64,000 nucleotides of DNA from Duganella sp. OV510 (lineage in GTDB: Bacteria; Pseudomonadota; Gammaproteobacteria; Burkholderiales; Burkholderiaceae_D), in NCBI RefSeq assembly GCF_900100205.1, contig NZ_FNEQ01000002.1, forward strand, positions 556,046-620,045, in the 5' to 3' direction. The position numbers and the translations under genes are program-made. Below, one piece after another: positions 55,358 to 63,876 of the stretch (position 1 is the stretch's first letter; each line of letters opens with the position of its first letter). A model generated the notes under the pieces. It saw only the letters and a list, made by a program, of their open reading frames with translations, had not been told where the DNA came from and did not search any database.

Positions 55358-55534
55358 TTATTCGTCGTCGGGGGCGAGGCCGGAGGGTTCGCCGTCGGCG
55401 ATGTCGGCCTCGCTTTCCTCGCCCAGGTCGGGGTTACTCTTCAGCTCGGCCTTGCGCCGGGCTTTCTCTTCCTGCTTTTTCTTCTTTTCCAACTCACGCT
55501 GCCGTTTTTCGTACGCAAAGTTCGTCTTGGCCAT
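55358..55534 (-). CDS. Small highly charged protein (58 aa)
   Basis: The reading frame starts ATG 55534 after AAGAGG and stops TAA at 55358. N-terminal half is Lys/Glu/Arg-rich (NFAYEKRQRELEKKKKQ, EEKARRKAEL), a long basic helix; the C-terminal half is acidic (ESEADIADGE, LAPDDE). Small proteins with this KRQRELEKK start occur in betaproteobacteria with no known role. Its stop touches palindrome copy 3. Confidence 0.75.
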   Translation of the reverse strand: MAKTNFAYEKRQRELEKKKKQEEKARRKAELKSNPDLGEESEADIADGEPSGLAPDDE

Positions 55535-55593
55535 TTGCTACCTCTTCAAGTTAAAGGGCTGCGCTGCGCAGGCTTCATTATGTACCAAGTTCA

Positions 55594-56499
55594 TCAACCA
55601 CGAGGATGATGTTGCGCATGCAAATGCTTCAGGCGCTCCCGCGCCACATGGGTGTAGATTTGCGTCGTCGAAATATCCGAGTGCCCCAATAGTAATTGGA
55701 CAACACGCAAGTCGGCGCCATGGTTCAGCAAATGCGTGGCAAACGCATGCCGCAAGGTGTGCGGCGACAGCGGCGCCGTAATGCCAGCTTTTAATGCATG
55801 CTTTTTAATCAAGACCCAGAACATCTGGCGCGTCATGGCGGAGCCGCGCCCGGTGACGAACAGCGCGTCGTCCTGCTGTCCATTCAGTATGATGCCACGC
55901 GCGTCCTTGACGTAGCGCTCGATCCACAGCCGTGCCTGCTGGCCGAACGGCACCAGCCGCGTCTTCGAACCTTTGCCTGTGACGCGCAGCACGCCATCGT
56001 TCAGGCTCAGCTCCAGCATCTTCAGGTCGACCAGTTCCGACACGCGCAGGCCGCTGGCGTACATCAGTTCCAGCATGGTGCGGTCGCGCAACCCTAACGG
56101 GGTATTGACATCGGCCGCCGCCAGCAAGGCTTCCACCTGCGTTTCGCTCAGCGTATGCACGAAGCGCTGCGGCTGCTTGGCCGACACCAGCTTCAGGCTC
56201 GGATCTTCGCTGATGCGCCGCTGCCGCAACAGCATCTGATAGAAGCGCTTGATGACCGACAGCCGCCGGTTGGACGAGGTGGCTTTGCCGCTGTCCTGGT
56301 GGCGCGCGGCGATATAGCCGTGGATGTCATGCGCCGCCACCGCCAGCAAGCCGGCCACATCCGGGCGCATCTTCTCCAGCCAGGTGGCGAACAGGCGCAT
56401 GTCGCGCCGGTAGGCTTCCAGCGTGTTCTTCGACAGTCCGTCCTCCAGCCACAGGCTGTCGCAGAACTCGTCGATCAGAGCAAGGTTGTCTGCTGCCAT
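55594..56499 (-). CDS. xerD: Site-specific tyrosine recombinase XerD
   Basis: 301 residues: core-binding domain, then catalytic Arg in YASGLRVSELVDL, Lys in GKGSKTRLVPFG, HTLRHAFATHLL, LLGHSDISTTQIYTHV. With XerC it resolves chromosome dimers at dif. Overlaps the upstream ogt gene by 25 bp. Confidence 0.95.
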   Translation of the reverse strand: MAADNLALIDEFCDSLWLEDGLSKNTLEAYRRDMRLFATWLEKMRPDVAGLLAVAAHDIHGYIAARHQDSGKATSSNRRLSVIKRFYQMLLRQRRISEDPSLKLVSAKQPQRFVHTLSETQVEALLAAADVNTPLGLRDRTMLELMYASGLRVSELVDLKMLELSLNDGVLRVTGKGSKTRLVPFGQQARLWIERYVKDARGIILNGQQDDALFVTGRGSAMTRQMFWVLIKKHALKAGITAPLSPHTLRHAFATHLLNHGADLRVVQLLLGHSDISTTQIYTHVARERLKHLHAQHHPRG

Positions 56500-56996
56500 G
56501 CGTATTCGCTCGATCCTTCATGCGCCAGCAGCCAGCGCTTGATGCCCAGCAGATAGCCGTTCGGATCGTCACTGTTGGAGAAGCCGCCCAGGCCGCTGGC
56601 GGCGGTGACGCGGTGACACGGCACCACCACCGGGAACCAGTTGGCGCCGCAAGCCTGGCCGACCGCGCGCGCCGCCGAGCCGAGATGCCTGGCCAGCTCG
56701 CCATAGGTGCGCGTGCTGCCGCGCGGAATCGCGCACAGTTCGTCCCAGACCTTCTGCTGGAAGTCGGTGCCGGCGCGCTTCAACGGCAGCGTGAACTGGA
56801 AATCCGCATCCTCGCAGTATTTGCCGACCTGATACATCGCCAGTTCGGCCGCCGCGTCCTGCGGCGCTTTCGCCTCAAATTGGGGCGGCAAATAGCACAG
56901 CTCGGTAATCACGCCATGGGCCGTGCGCACGCCCAGATTACCAAACGGGAAAGCCCCCACAGCGGAAAACAGCTCGCTGCCTTGTTGTATTTTCAT
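56475..56996 (-). CDS. ogt: Methylated-DNA-protein-cysteine methyltransferase
   Basis: 173 residues with the active-site IVVPCHRV form (here FPVVVPCHRVTAASG) and AARAVGQACGANWFP. It removes alkyl groups from O6-methylguanine. Start taken at ATG 56996, but AAAGGA upstream would better fit a TTG or GTG at 57014/57011, adding up to six residues. Confidence 0.93.
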   Translation of the reverse strand: MKIQQGSELFSAVGAFPFGNLGVRTAHGVITELCYLPPQFEAKAPQDAAAELAMYQVGKYCEDADFQFTLPLKRAGTDFQQKVWDELCAIPRGSTRTYGELARHLGSAARAVGQACGANWFPVVVPCHRVTAASGLGGFSNSDDPNGYLLGIKRWLLAHEGSSEYAWQQTTLL

Positions 56997-57089
56997 CACA
57001 GTTACTTGCACCAAAAAAGGTCCTTTTCCGGGTTTCCATTGTCCATGCGCACCATTTTGTTGCGTCGCTGCTACAGCAAAAAAACCACG

Positions 57090-57144
57090 CCGAGTGCATT
57101 GTAAATGCCCTCGGCAAAAAAAAACGCACCCTACGGTGCGTTTT
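57090..57144 (-). terminator. Tandem rho-independent terminators before ogt
   Basis: Minus strand: first stem AAAACGCACC/GGTGCGTTTT (57135-57144 with 57121-57130, loop GTAG) followed by nine T. Second stem CCGAG...CTCGG with GCATT/AATGC (57090-57114), followed by a T run at 57078-57084. They end transcription coming from dctM or the candidate RNA. Confidence 0.8.
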
Positions 57145-57350
57145 CAAACTTGCTTCACGTTCCCGGTCACTTGCCTGGTTCCGTAGCACGCTTGTGGCGG
57201 CCTGCAGACCCTATAACAGCGACATTCTGTAAAACGTGTGTCTCCTCGATCTATTGCCGGTATTGATTACCGTTTCTATACACACTCCCCACCTACAATT
57301 CTGGCTTCTAACCGGGACGCATATCGATATGCATGTTTCCCTGAGAGCGA
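57145..57350 (-). ncRNA. Candidate structured RNA with a 6S-like rod shape
   Basis: No gene is seen in 57015-57413. The minus strand has nested long-range pairs: 57311-57317 with 57161-57167 (TCCCGGT/ACCGGGA), 57295-57298 with 57192-57195, 57280-57285 with 57236-57241 (GTGTGT/ACACAC) and an apical CGGTA hairpin (57258-57272). It ends in the terminator at 57116-57144 and is preceded by TATGAT (57355-57360) with TTGAGA 19 nt further (57380-57385). This rod with an internal bubble recalls 6S RNA, but the sequence is not recognised as such. Confidence 0.4.
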
Positions 57351-57413
57351 CGCCATCATAACGTATTCGTTAAGCTTTTTCTCAACTTTTTTCAGGCGTC
57401 GCGCCCAACTACT

Positions 57414-58694
57414 TTAAGAGTAAATCAAATTCGGCAACCACAAGGAAATTTGTGGTATGTAGGTCACCGCCACCAAAAACGCCAGCATCGTGAGCAGCCA
57501 CGGCCACACCGCGATGGTCAGTTCGGTGATGCCCATCTTGGTAATGCCGGAGGCGACATACAGGTTCAGGCCGACCGGCGGATGGCACATGCCGACTTCC
57601 ATATTCACCACGATCAGGATGCCGAAGTGGATGGGGTCGATGCCCAGTTTCATCGCCACCGGGAACAGGATCGGCGCCATGATCAGCACGATCGACGACG
57701 GCTCCATCACATTCCCCGCCAACAGCAGCAGGATGTTCACCACCAGCAGGAAGCTGATCACGCCCAGGCCCTGGCCGGTGATCCACTCCGCCATCGTCTG
57801 CGGGATATTCTCGCTGGTCATCAGGAACGAGAACAGCACGGCGTTGGTGATGATGTACAGCAGCATGGCCGACATCGCCGCCGAATCCAGCAGCACCTTG
57901 CCCACCTGTTTCAGTTTCAGGTCCTTGTAGACGAACACCGCGATGATGAAGGCATACACCGCCGACACCGCCGCCGCCTCGGTCGGCGTAAACATACCGG
58001 TGTAGATGCCGCCCATGACGATGACGATCAGGATCAGGCCCCAGGCGCTCTTGCGGAAGGTGCTCCAGCGCTCGCCCCAGCTGGCCTTGGCCATGCGCGG
58101 ATAGCCATGCTTGCGCGCCAGATACCAGGTGGTCAGGCCGAGCAGGAAGGCCAGCATCAGGCCCGGCACCACGCCTGCCATGAACAGCTTGCCGACCGAG
58201 GTGTTGGTGGTCACGGAATACATCACCATCACAATCGACGGCGGGATCAGGATGCCAAGCGCGCCGGAGGTGGTGATGACGCCGGCGCCGAAACGCTTCG
58301 GATAGCCCTGGCGCACCATGGCCGGCAGGATGATGGAGCCAATCGCCACCACCGTGGCCGGCGACGAACCTGACACTGCGGCAAACAGCGCGCACGCCAT
58401 CACGCCAGCCAGCGCCAGGCCGCCGTGCCAGTGGCCGACCATCGAGCTGGCAAAGTTGATCATGCGCCGCGCCACGCCGCCGTGGGTGAGGAAGTTACCG
58501 GCCAGGATAAAGAACGGAATCGCCATGATCTCGAACTTCTCGATGCCGGTGAACAGCTTCAGCGCCACCGATTCGATCGGCACCGTGGTCATGGTGAACA
58601 AAAAGGTCAGCACCGTCAGGCCAAGCGAGATCGAGATCGGCATCCCGGTCAGCATCAATGCCAGCAGCAGCACGAAGATAATCAGCGCGTTCAT
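57414..58694 (-). CDS. dctM: TRAP transporter large permease subunit (DctM)
   Basis: 426 residues, about 12 membrane helices, with the DctM hallmarks MSISLGLTVLTFLFTMTTVP-like start, GAVSGSSPATVVAIGSIILP region and MCHPPVGLNLYVASGI. It carries out the ion-coupled step of dicarboxylate-type uptake. Overlaps dctQ by 4 bp. No terminator directly follows; the next is at 57116-57144. Confidence 0.95.
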   Translation of the reverse strand: MNALIIFVLLLALMLTGMPISISLGLTVLTFLFTMTTVPIESVALKLFTGIEKFEIMAIPFFILAGNFLTHGGVARRMINFASSMVGHWHGGLALAGVMACALFAAVSGSSPATVVAIGSIILPAMVRQGYPKRFGAGVITTSGALGILIPPSIVMVMYSVTTNTSVGKLFMAGVVPGLMLAFLLGLTTWYLARKHGYPRMAKASWGERWSTFRKSAWGLILIVIVMGGIYTGMFTPTEAAAVSAVYAFIIAVFVYKDLKLKQVGKVLLDSAAMSAMLLYIITNAVLFSFLMTSENIPQTMAEWITGQGLGVISFLLVVNILLLLAGNVMEPSSIVLIMAPILFPVAMKLGIDPIHFGILIVVNMEVGMCHPPVGLNLYVASGITKMGITELTIAVWPWLLTMLAFLVAVTYIPQISLWLPNLIYS

Positions 58695-59254
58695 GCTTTG
58701 ACTCCTTGATTGACTTCCTCGTCCAGGCCTTCAACGTGGGCATGGTCATGCTTGGGCAGGTGGCCGGTGCGCAGGAAGCCCACCATCACCTGCAGGAAGC
58801 GGAAGCACATCAGGTAGGAGCCGGCCGGCACCGCCAGGTAGACAATCCACATCGGCATTTCCAGGTCGGCCGACGTCTGTTCGGTATGACCGATCTCCCA
58901 CACGAAACTGGCGCCCAGCGTGCCGACAATGCCGGTGAACAGTGCGCCAGCCAGCAGGCCGAATACGATAAACTTGTTGCGTGTCGAAGGATTCATGCGG
59001 TTGATCAGCACATCGACGCCGACGTGGATGCCGGTGCGCACGCCATATGCCGCGCCAAACTTGGCCATCCACACAAACATATAAATGCAGGCTTCCTGCG
59101 CCCAGCTCAGGTTCATTTGCAGCAGGTAGTCCTGCAGGCCGGGGATGGGCAATCCAGACAGATAGCGGTGGATCACCGCGACAAAGATAAGAAGGGTCGC
59201 TGCGGCCATCAAGGACGCAATGATCCATTCTTCGAGATGATCGAGGAATTTCAT
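58691..59254 (-). CDS. dctQ: TRAP transporter small permease subunit (DctQ)
   Basis: 187 residues with four membrane helices; residues LSWAQEACIYMFVWMAKFGA and RTGIHVGVDVLINRM match the DctQ core. Couples the binding protein to DctM. Stop overlaps the dctM start (ATGA-type overlap of 4 bp). Confidence 0.93.
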   Translation of the reverse strand: MKFLDHLEEWIIASLMAAATLLIFVAVIHRYLSGLPIPGLQDYLLQMNLSWAQEACIYMFVWMAKFGAAYGVRTGIHVGVDVLINRMNPSTRNKFIVFGLLAGALFTGIVGTLGASFVWEIGHTEQTSADLEMPMWIVYLAVPAGSYLMCFRFLQVMVGFLRTGHLPKHDHAHVEGLDEEVNQGVKA

Positions 59255-59277
59255 GGTGTGTCTCCAGATTGTAAGTA

Positions 59278-59302
59278 ACGGGGCGATCTAGCGCCGCCCC
59301 GT
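59278..59302 (-). promoter_or_regulatory. GC-rich stem-loop between dctP and dctQ
   Basis: ACGGGGCG (59278-59285) and CGCCCCGT (59295-59302), an 8-bp perfect stem without a following T run. In TRAP operons such a hairpin after the binding-protein gene typically stabilises its mRNA or cuts read-through, giving more DctP than permease. That is inferred here, not shown. Confidence 0.55.
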
Positions 59303-59322
59303 GTCCAGCTTACACAGTCAGC

Positions 59323-60309
59323 TTATTTTGCTGCTTCTTTATTGATGGCCGAGATCAGCCCGGCGCCGATACGGCTTTCCATCTGCTGCTGCACCGGCAG
59401 CATGGCCTTGCGCCACGCCGCCTGTTCCTGCACGCTGAGCGTGTAGATTTCAGTCTTGCCGGCTTTCCTGATCGCTTCCAGCGCCAGGTCGTTGTCACGC
59501 TGGGCGATGGCTTTCTCGAAGGTGGTGGCCTCTTTCATCGCCTTGTCCAGCGCGGTGCGGATGTCGGCCGGCAGGCCATCCCAGAACTTCTTGTTGACGA
59601 TGACGGCGTAGCCCAGGTAGCCGTGGTTGGACACGCTCACATACTTCTGCACCTCATGCATCTTCTGCGTGTACATATTCGATGGCGGATTCTCGGTGCC
59701 GTCGACCACGCCGGTCTGCAGCGCCTGGTACACCTCGGAGAAGGCCAGCACCTGCGGATTGGCGCCCAGCGCACGCATCTGCGCATCCAGCACCTTGGAC
59801 GACTGGATACGCATCTTCAGGCCGCGGAAGTCGGCCGGATTGCGCAGCGGCTTGTTGGCCGACATGACCTTGAAGCCGTTGTCCCAGTAAGCCAGGCCGG
59901 TGATGCCCTTCGGCTCCAGCTTCTTCAGCAGCGATTTGCCGATTTCGCCTTCGGTGACGTTATACAGCGCAGTCTTGGACGGGAAAATGTATGGCAGGTC
60001 GAATACCTCGAACTCCTTGACGCCCAGCGGGCCGAATTTGGCCAGCGATGGCGCCAGCATCTGCACCGCGCCCAGTTGCAGCGCTTCCAGCTCTTCCTTG
60101 TCCTTGTACAGCTGGCTGTTCGGATAGACCTCGACCTTGACGCGGCCATTGGTGGCCTTCTCGGCCAACTGCTTGAAACGCTCCGCCGCCTGGCCTTTCG
60201 GCGTGTCGGTGGCCACCACGTGGCTGAATTTGATGACGATCGGCGCCTGGGCAAAGGCATTGAAGCTCAGGGCGGCGCTGAGGACGAGCAAAGCGGCTTT
60301 CAGTTTCAT
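59323..60309 (-). CDS. dctP: TRAP transporter periplasmic binding protein (DctP)
   Basis: 328 residues: signal peptide ending FNAFA, then IVIKFSHVVATDTPKGQAAE, VEVYPNSQLYKDKEEL, and FRGLKMRIQSS (conserved Arg that binds the carboxylate). A DctP-type protein capturing C4-dicarboxylates or similar organic acids. First gene of the dctPQM operon and divergent from the sensor kinase. Confidence 0.95.
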   Translation of the reverse strand: MKLKAALLVLSAALSFNAFAQAPIVIKFSHVVATDTPKGQAAERFKQLAEKATNGRVKVEVYPNSQLYKDKEELEALQLGAVQMLAPSLAKFGPLGVKEFEVFDLPYIFPSKTALYNVTEGEIGKSLLKKLEPKGITGLAYWDNGFKVMSANKPLRNPADFRGLKMRIQSSKVLDAQMRALGANPQVLAFSEVYQALQTGVVDGTENPPSNMYTQKMHEVQKYVSVSNHGYLGYAVIVNKKFWDGLPADIRTALDKAMKEATTFEKAIAQRDNDLALEAIRKAGKTEIYTLSVQEQAAWRKAMLPVQQQMESRIGAGLISAINKEAAK

Positions 60310-60384
60310 GGAGTCTCCTGGTGGGTAAATTAGGTTATTGTTCTATTCTGAACGATTCTTGGGCCGAGGTGCAACACTGGCAAC

Positions 60385-60398
60385 TGTGGATAACCACA
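60385..60398. promoter_or_regulatory. Palindrome in the dctP/dctS divergent region (candidate DctR site)
   Basis: TGTGG-ATAA-CCACA, a perfect 5-bp inverted repeat between the two start codons (76 bp from dctP and 38 bp from dctS). It could be the response-regulator operator for both directions. Confidence 0.45.
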
Positions 60399-60435
60399 AT
60401 GCCGTCCCCGCCCGGCCCGGCTACCCTGTGCGCCC

Positions 60436-62448
60436 ATGACGACCGAACCCACCCAAGCCCCGGCGCCGCGCCGCCGCCCCCTGTCGAACACCTCGCTGCG
60501 CTGGCTGCTGCCCATCATGCTGGTGTTGTTTTTCCTCGCGATTTTGATCTGGCTGCCGTGGCAGGCACGCCAGATGGAGAGCAATGAGCGTCAGGAACAG
60601 CTGATTGCCGATACGCTGTGGGTGGAACAGACCATCCGCTTCCAGATGGCGCGCGACGAGGAGAGCCTGCGTTCGCTGGGCGTGGAAATCTCGGCCGGCA
60701 ATCTGAATACCCGGCAGCTGCACGAACGCATGGCGCGGCTGCTGAAGAACGGCCAGGAGCTGGTACGCGTGGTGTGGCTCAAGCCGAATGGCGAGCTGGC
60801 CGCCACCAGCGATCCGCTGGCCAATCCGGTCGAACTGTCGCCGGCCTCGCGCGAAACCGCCGACATCACGCGCAAGACGCACCGCCCGATGTACACCCAG
60901 CCGGAGGCGCAGACGCAGGTGGCCAACGCCGCGCCGTCAGCGGTGCTGATGGATTACCACGTGCCGCTGTTCCGCGGCGACGAATACCTGGGCGACCTGA
61001 TGGCCACCTTCCAGACCAGCGCCCTGCTGGATGAAATGGTGCCATGGTGGTTCGCGCAAGACAACCAGGTCTCGCTGGTCGACCGCGACGACAAGGTGCT
61101 GGCGCGCCGCGCCGCCGCCGGTCCAGGCCACGGCGTCTACACCCACAAGCGCGCGCTCGACCTGCCCGGCGCCTCGGTCATGCTGGTGACCGACAGCGTC
61201 AAGAGCGAACCGAAGCTGCTGCCCAACCTGCTGGTCGGCTCGGTGATCGTGCTGTCGCTCGGCCTGCTATGGAGCCTGTTGGCGCTGTGGGGCCACATCT
61301 CCAAGCGCCTGGCAGCAGAAGGCGCGCTGCGCCAGCAGATGCTGTTCCGCACCGCGATGGAGAACTCGCTGGTGACCGGCCTGCGCGCGCGCGACCTTGA
61401 AGGCCGCATCACCTACGTCAATCCGGCGTTCTGCCAGATCGTCGGCTATCCGGCCGAGGAAATCGTCGGCAAGCTGCCGCCGATGCCCTACTGGGCCACC
61501 GAGGCGATGTCGGAATACGAGGCGCGTTTTGCCTCGGTATTGGCCGGCAAGGTGACACCGCAGTTCGAAACCTTCTTCCAGCGGCCGAATGGCGACCGGG
61601 TGCCGGTGCTGGTGTTCGAAGCGCCGCTGGTCGACAACAACGGCAAGCAGACCGGCTGGATGGGCTCCATCCTCGACATCTCCGACCGCAAGCGCATCGA
61701 GGAAGTCAATCGCCAGCAGCAGGAAAAGCTGCAAGCCTCGGCGCGCCTGGCCACCATGGGCGAGATTGCGTCGATGCTGGCGCACGAACTGAATCAGCCG
61801 CTGGCGGCGATTTCCAGCTACACCACCGGCGCGCTGAATGTGCTGGATCGCGACGGCCCGCTCGACCGCTCGATACTGAAGCCGGCGCTGGAACAGGCCA
61901 GCACGCAGGCGCAGCGCGCCGGCCAGATCATCCGCAGCGTGCACGAATTCGTCAAGAAGCGCGAGCCGCTGCGGCAGGCGGTGGCGATCGCTTCGCTGCT
62001 GGACGGCATCCGCGCGCTGATCGAATTGCAGGCACGCCAGAGCTACGTTTCGTACCGCACCGAGATCCCGCCCGACCTGCCGCCGGTGCGCGCCGACCGG
62101 GTGATGATCGAACAGGTGCTGCTGAACCTGACCCGCAACGGCATCGAAGCGATGCAGCATGTGCAGCCGCAGCGGCGCATCCTCAAAGTGGTGGCCGACT
62201 ACGACGCCGTCACGGCGCAGGTCAGTGTGGCGGTGATCGATCAGGGACATGGCATACCGGAGGAAGTGGCGGCGCGTTTGTTCTCGCCATTTTTCTCGAC
62301 CAAGGCCGAAGGCATGGGCATGGGCCTCAACATCTGCCGGACTGCGATAGAATTCCATGGTGGCGCGCTGACATTCCGCGCCAACCCGCAAGGCGGGACC
62401 ATATTTACCTTCGTGCTGCCGGCAGCCACGGAACAGGAGACTTCATAA
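60436..62448 (+). CDS. dctS: Sensor histidine kinase of DctS/DctB type
   Basis: 670 residues. Two membrane helices (~residues 25-45 and ~260-285) bracket a periplasmic sensor. Then a PAS domain (~300-410), HisKA with the phosphorylated His in MLAHELNQPLAAIS, N-box NLTRNGIEAM, and G-boxes DQGHGIP and GMGMGLNICRTA. Together with the next gene it should control the divergent dctPQM genes. The response regulator starts 1 bp after the stop. Confidence 0.94.
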   Translation: MTTEPTQAPAPRRRPLSNTSLRWLLPIMLVLFFLAILIWLPWQARQMESNERQEQLIADTLWVEQTIRFQMARDEESLRSLGVEISAGNLNTRQLHERMARLLKNGQELVRVVWLKPNGELAATSDPLANPVELSPASRETADITRKTHRPMYTQPEAQTQVANAAPSAVLMDYHVPLFRGDEYLGDLMATFQTSALLDEMVPWWFAQDNQVSLVDRDDKVLARRAAAGPGHGVYTHKRALDLPGASVMLVTDSVKSEPKLLPNLLVGSVIVLSLGLLWSLLALWGHISKRLAAEGALRQQMLFRTAMENSLVTGLRARDLEGRITYVNPAFCQIVGYPAEEIVGKLPPMPYWATEAMSEYEARFASVLAGKVTPQFETFFQRPNGDRVPVLVFEAPLVDNNGKQTGWMGSILDISDRKRIEEVNRQQQEKLQASARLATMGEIASMLAHELNQPLAAISSYTTGALNVLDRDGPLDRSILKPALEQASTQAQRAGQIIRSVHEFVKKREPLRQAVAIASLLDGIRALIELQARQSYVSYRTEIPPDLPPVRADRVMIEQVLLNLTRNGIEAMQHVQPQRRILKVVADYDAVTAQVSVAVIDQGHGIPEEVAARLFSPFFSTKAEGMGMGLNICRTAIEFHGGALTFRANPQGGTIFTFVLPAATEQETS

Positions 62449-62449
62449 C

Positions 62450-63037
62450 ATGCTGCATATCGTCGACGATGAAGCGGTCGTGCGCGACGCACTAAGCTGG
62501 CTGGCCACATCCCGCGCCATCCCCGCACGCGCCTACGAATCAGGCACCGCCTTCCTGCAACAAGTCGGCAAGGGCGAATTCGACACCGATGGCGACTGCG
62601 TGCTGCTGGACGTGCGCATGCCGGACATGAACGGCGTCGCCGTATTCGACCAGTTGCTGGTGCGCGGCGTGGCGCAGCGCATGCCGGTAATCTTCCTGAC
62701 CGGCCACGGCGACGTGCCAATGGCGGTGGACACCCTGAAACGCGGCGCTTTCGACTTCTGCGAGAAACCGTTCAACGACAACCAGCTGATGGACCGCGTG
62801 CAGGAAGCGCTGGCCAACTCGCGCCGCGCCGGCGAAACCGCAGCGGTGCACGCCCGCCTGGCGACGCTGTCAACGCGCGAACGCGAAGTGCTGGACCTGA
62901 TCCTGGCCGGAAAAATGAACAAGGTAGTGGCCGACCAGCTGGGCATCAGCATGCGCACCGTCGAAGTCCACCGCGCCCACATCTTCGACAAGATGCAAGT
63001 CAAAACCGCCGTCGAACTGGCCGGCCTGCTGAAGTAG
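62450..63037 (+). CDS. dctR: FixJ/NarL-family response regulator of DctR type
   Basis: 195 residues: receiver domain with IVDDE, phosphorylated Asp in VLLDVRMPDMNG, FLTGHGDVPMAV, and KPF, then a LuxR-type HTH (TLSTREREVLDLILAGKMNK, GISMRTVEVHRAHIFDKM). Rhodobacter-like DctSR systems pair a FixJ-type regulator with a TRAP transporter, the same as here. A 17-bp palindrome (63035-63051) starts at its stop codon. Confidence 0.94.
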   Translation: MLHIVDDEAVVRDALSWLATSRAIPARAYESGTAFLQQVGKGEFDTDGDCVLLDVRMPDMNGVAVFDQLLVRGVAQRMPVIFLTGHGDVPMAVDTLKRGAFDFCEKPFNDNQLMDRVQEALANSRRAGETAAVHARLATLSTREREVLDLILAGKMNKVVADQLGISMRTVEVHRAHIFDKMQVKTAVELAGLLK

Positions 63038-63161
63038 ATGATCATCATCTAACGTCACGGCACGATGCTTTGGTCGCCGTTATGGCTAACGACATGATGA
63101 AGATGATGACGAGACCGGCCATTAGCAGTCGGAATCCGGAAAATGCTTTTTTACTAAAATT

Positions 63162-63563
63162 ATGAAGAGATTTTGTGTTCGGCTCACAGGCCTCTTGTCC
63201 TTTACCTTTCCAATTATGGCTATGGGTTACGATCTACACATTTCAAAAGCGGCTGAGTGGTCACAGAGTTCTGCAAATCCAATTTCGGAGATTGAATGGA
63301 AGGCTGCAGTTGCTGCTGATGGACGGCTGCAAATGGATACAACTGCTATCGCTATAAATCCTCAAACACACGAAATCATCCAAATCAGTAATCCATTGAT
63401 GGCGTCGTGGGTTGATCCAAAGACGAACGAAAAACACTATTTCTATTACTGGCGCGGCAAAATTTCGGTCAAGAATCCCAGCGAGAGTGCGATCGAGAAG
63501 ATGAAGGAGCTAGCGTCGAGGCTGGGTGCCCATGTTCTGGGAGACGAAGGTGAGCCCTACTGA
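63162..63563 (+). CDS. Small exported protein of unknown function
   Basis: 133 residues with a signal peptide (LLSFTFPIMAMG). The mature part is hydrophilic (EIEWKAAVAADGRLQ, HYFYYWRGKISVKNP) and looks like a short immunity-type or unknown alpha/beta protein. Base composition and codon use are clearly more AT-rich than the flanking dct genes, which suggests acquired DNA. Confidence 0.65.
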   Translation: MKRFCVRLTGLLSFTFPIMAMGYDLHISKAAEWSQSSANPISEIEWKAAVAADGRLQMDTTAIAINPQTHEIIQISNPLMASWVDPKTNEKHYFYYWRGKISVKNPSESAIEKMKELASRLGAHVLGDEGEPY

Positions 63564-63624
63564 TAATCGTAAGACTGCGCTGCTCACGGCCAGAGCCGGA
63601 CTAGCATTCACGAGAAGATTTGAA

Positions 63625-63876
63625 ATGCAGCGAAAATACACATTACTTACAGTGTTCTGTACTTGGCTTCTCGGCGTATTGATTTATGGATGCGTGGATA
63701 TCTACCGCACGATGGAAGCGCTACGAGTGAATCCCTCTTCAGACCTCTATGCAAACAGCGTCGGATTTCAAATAATCGCCTTCGCCCTAAGCAAGGGCAT
63801 GGCATCATTACTGCTCTTGGGGCTCGGACTGATTGCGGGGTTGTCATGGCACATTGGTGACAAACCGGCCGGTTGA
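63625..63876 (+). CDS. Small two-helix membrane protein of unknown function
   Basis: 83 residues: two hydrophobic helices (LLTVFCTWLLGVLIYGCV and IIAFALSKGMASLLLLGLGL) around a short polar loop. Start ATG 63625 follows AGAAG; a longer frame from 63526 overlaps the upstream gene and adds a leader. It lies 61 bp after the exported protein and shares its lower GC. The remaining 124 bp of the window hold nothing recognised. Confidence 0.55.
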   Translation: MQRKYTLLTVFCTWLLGVLIYGCVDIYRTMEALRVNPSSDLYANSVGFQIIAFALSKGMASLLLLGLGLIAGLSWHIGDKPAG

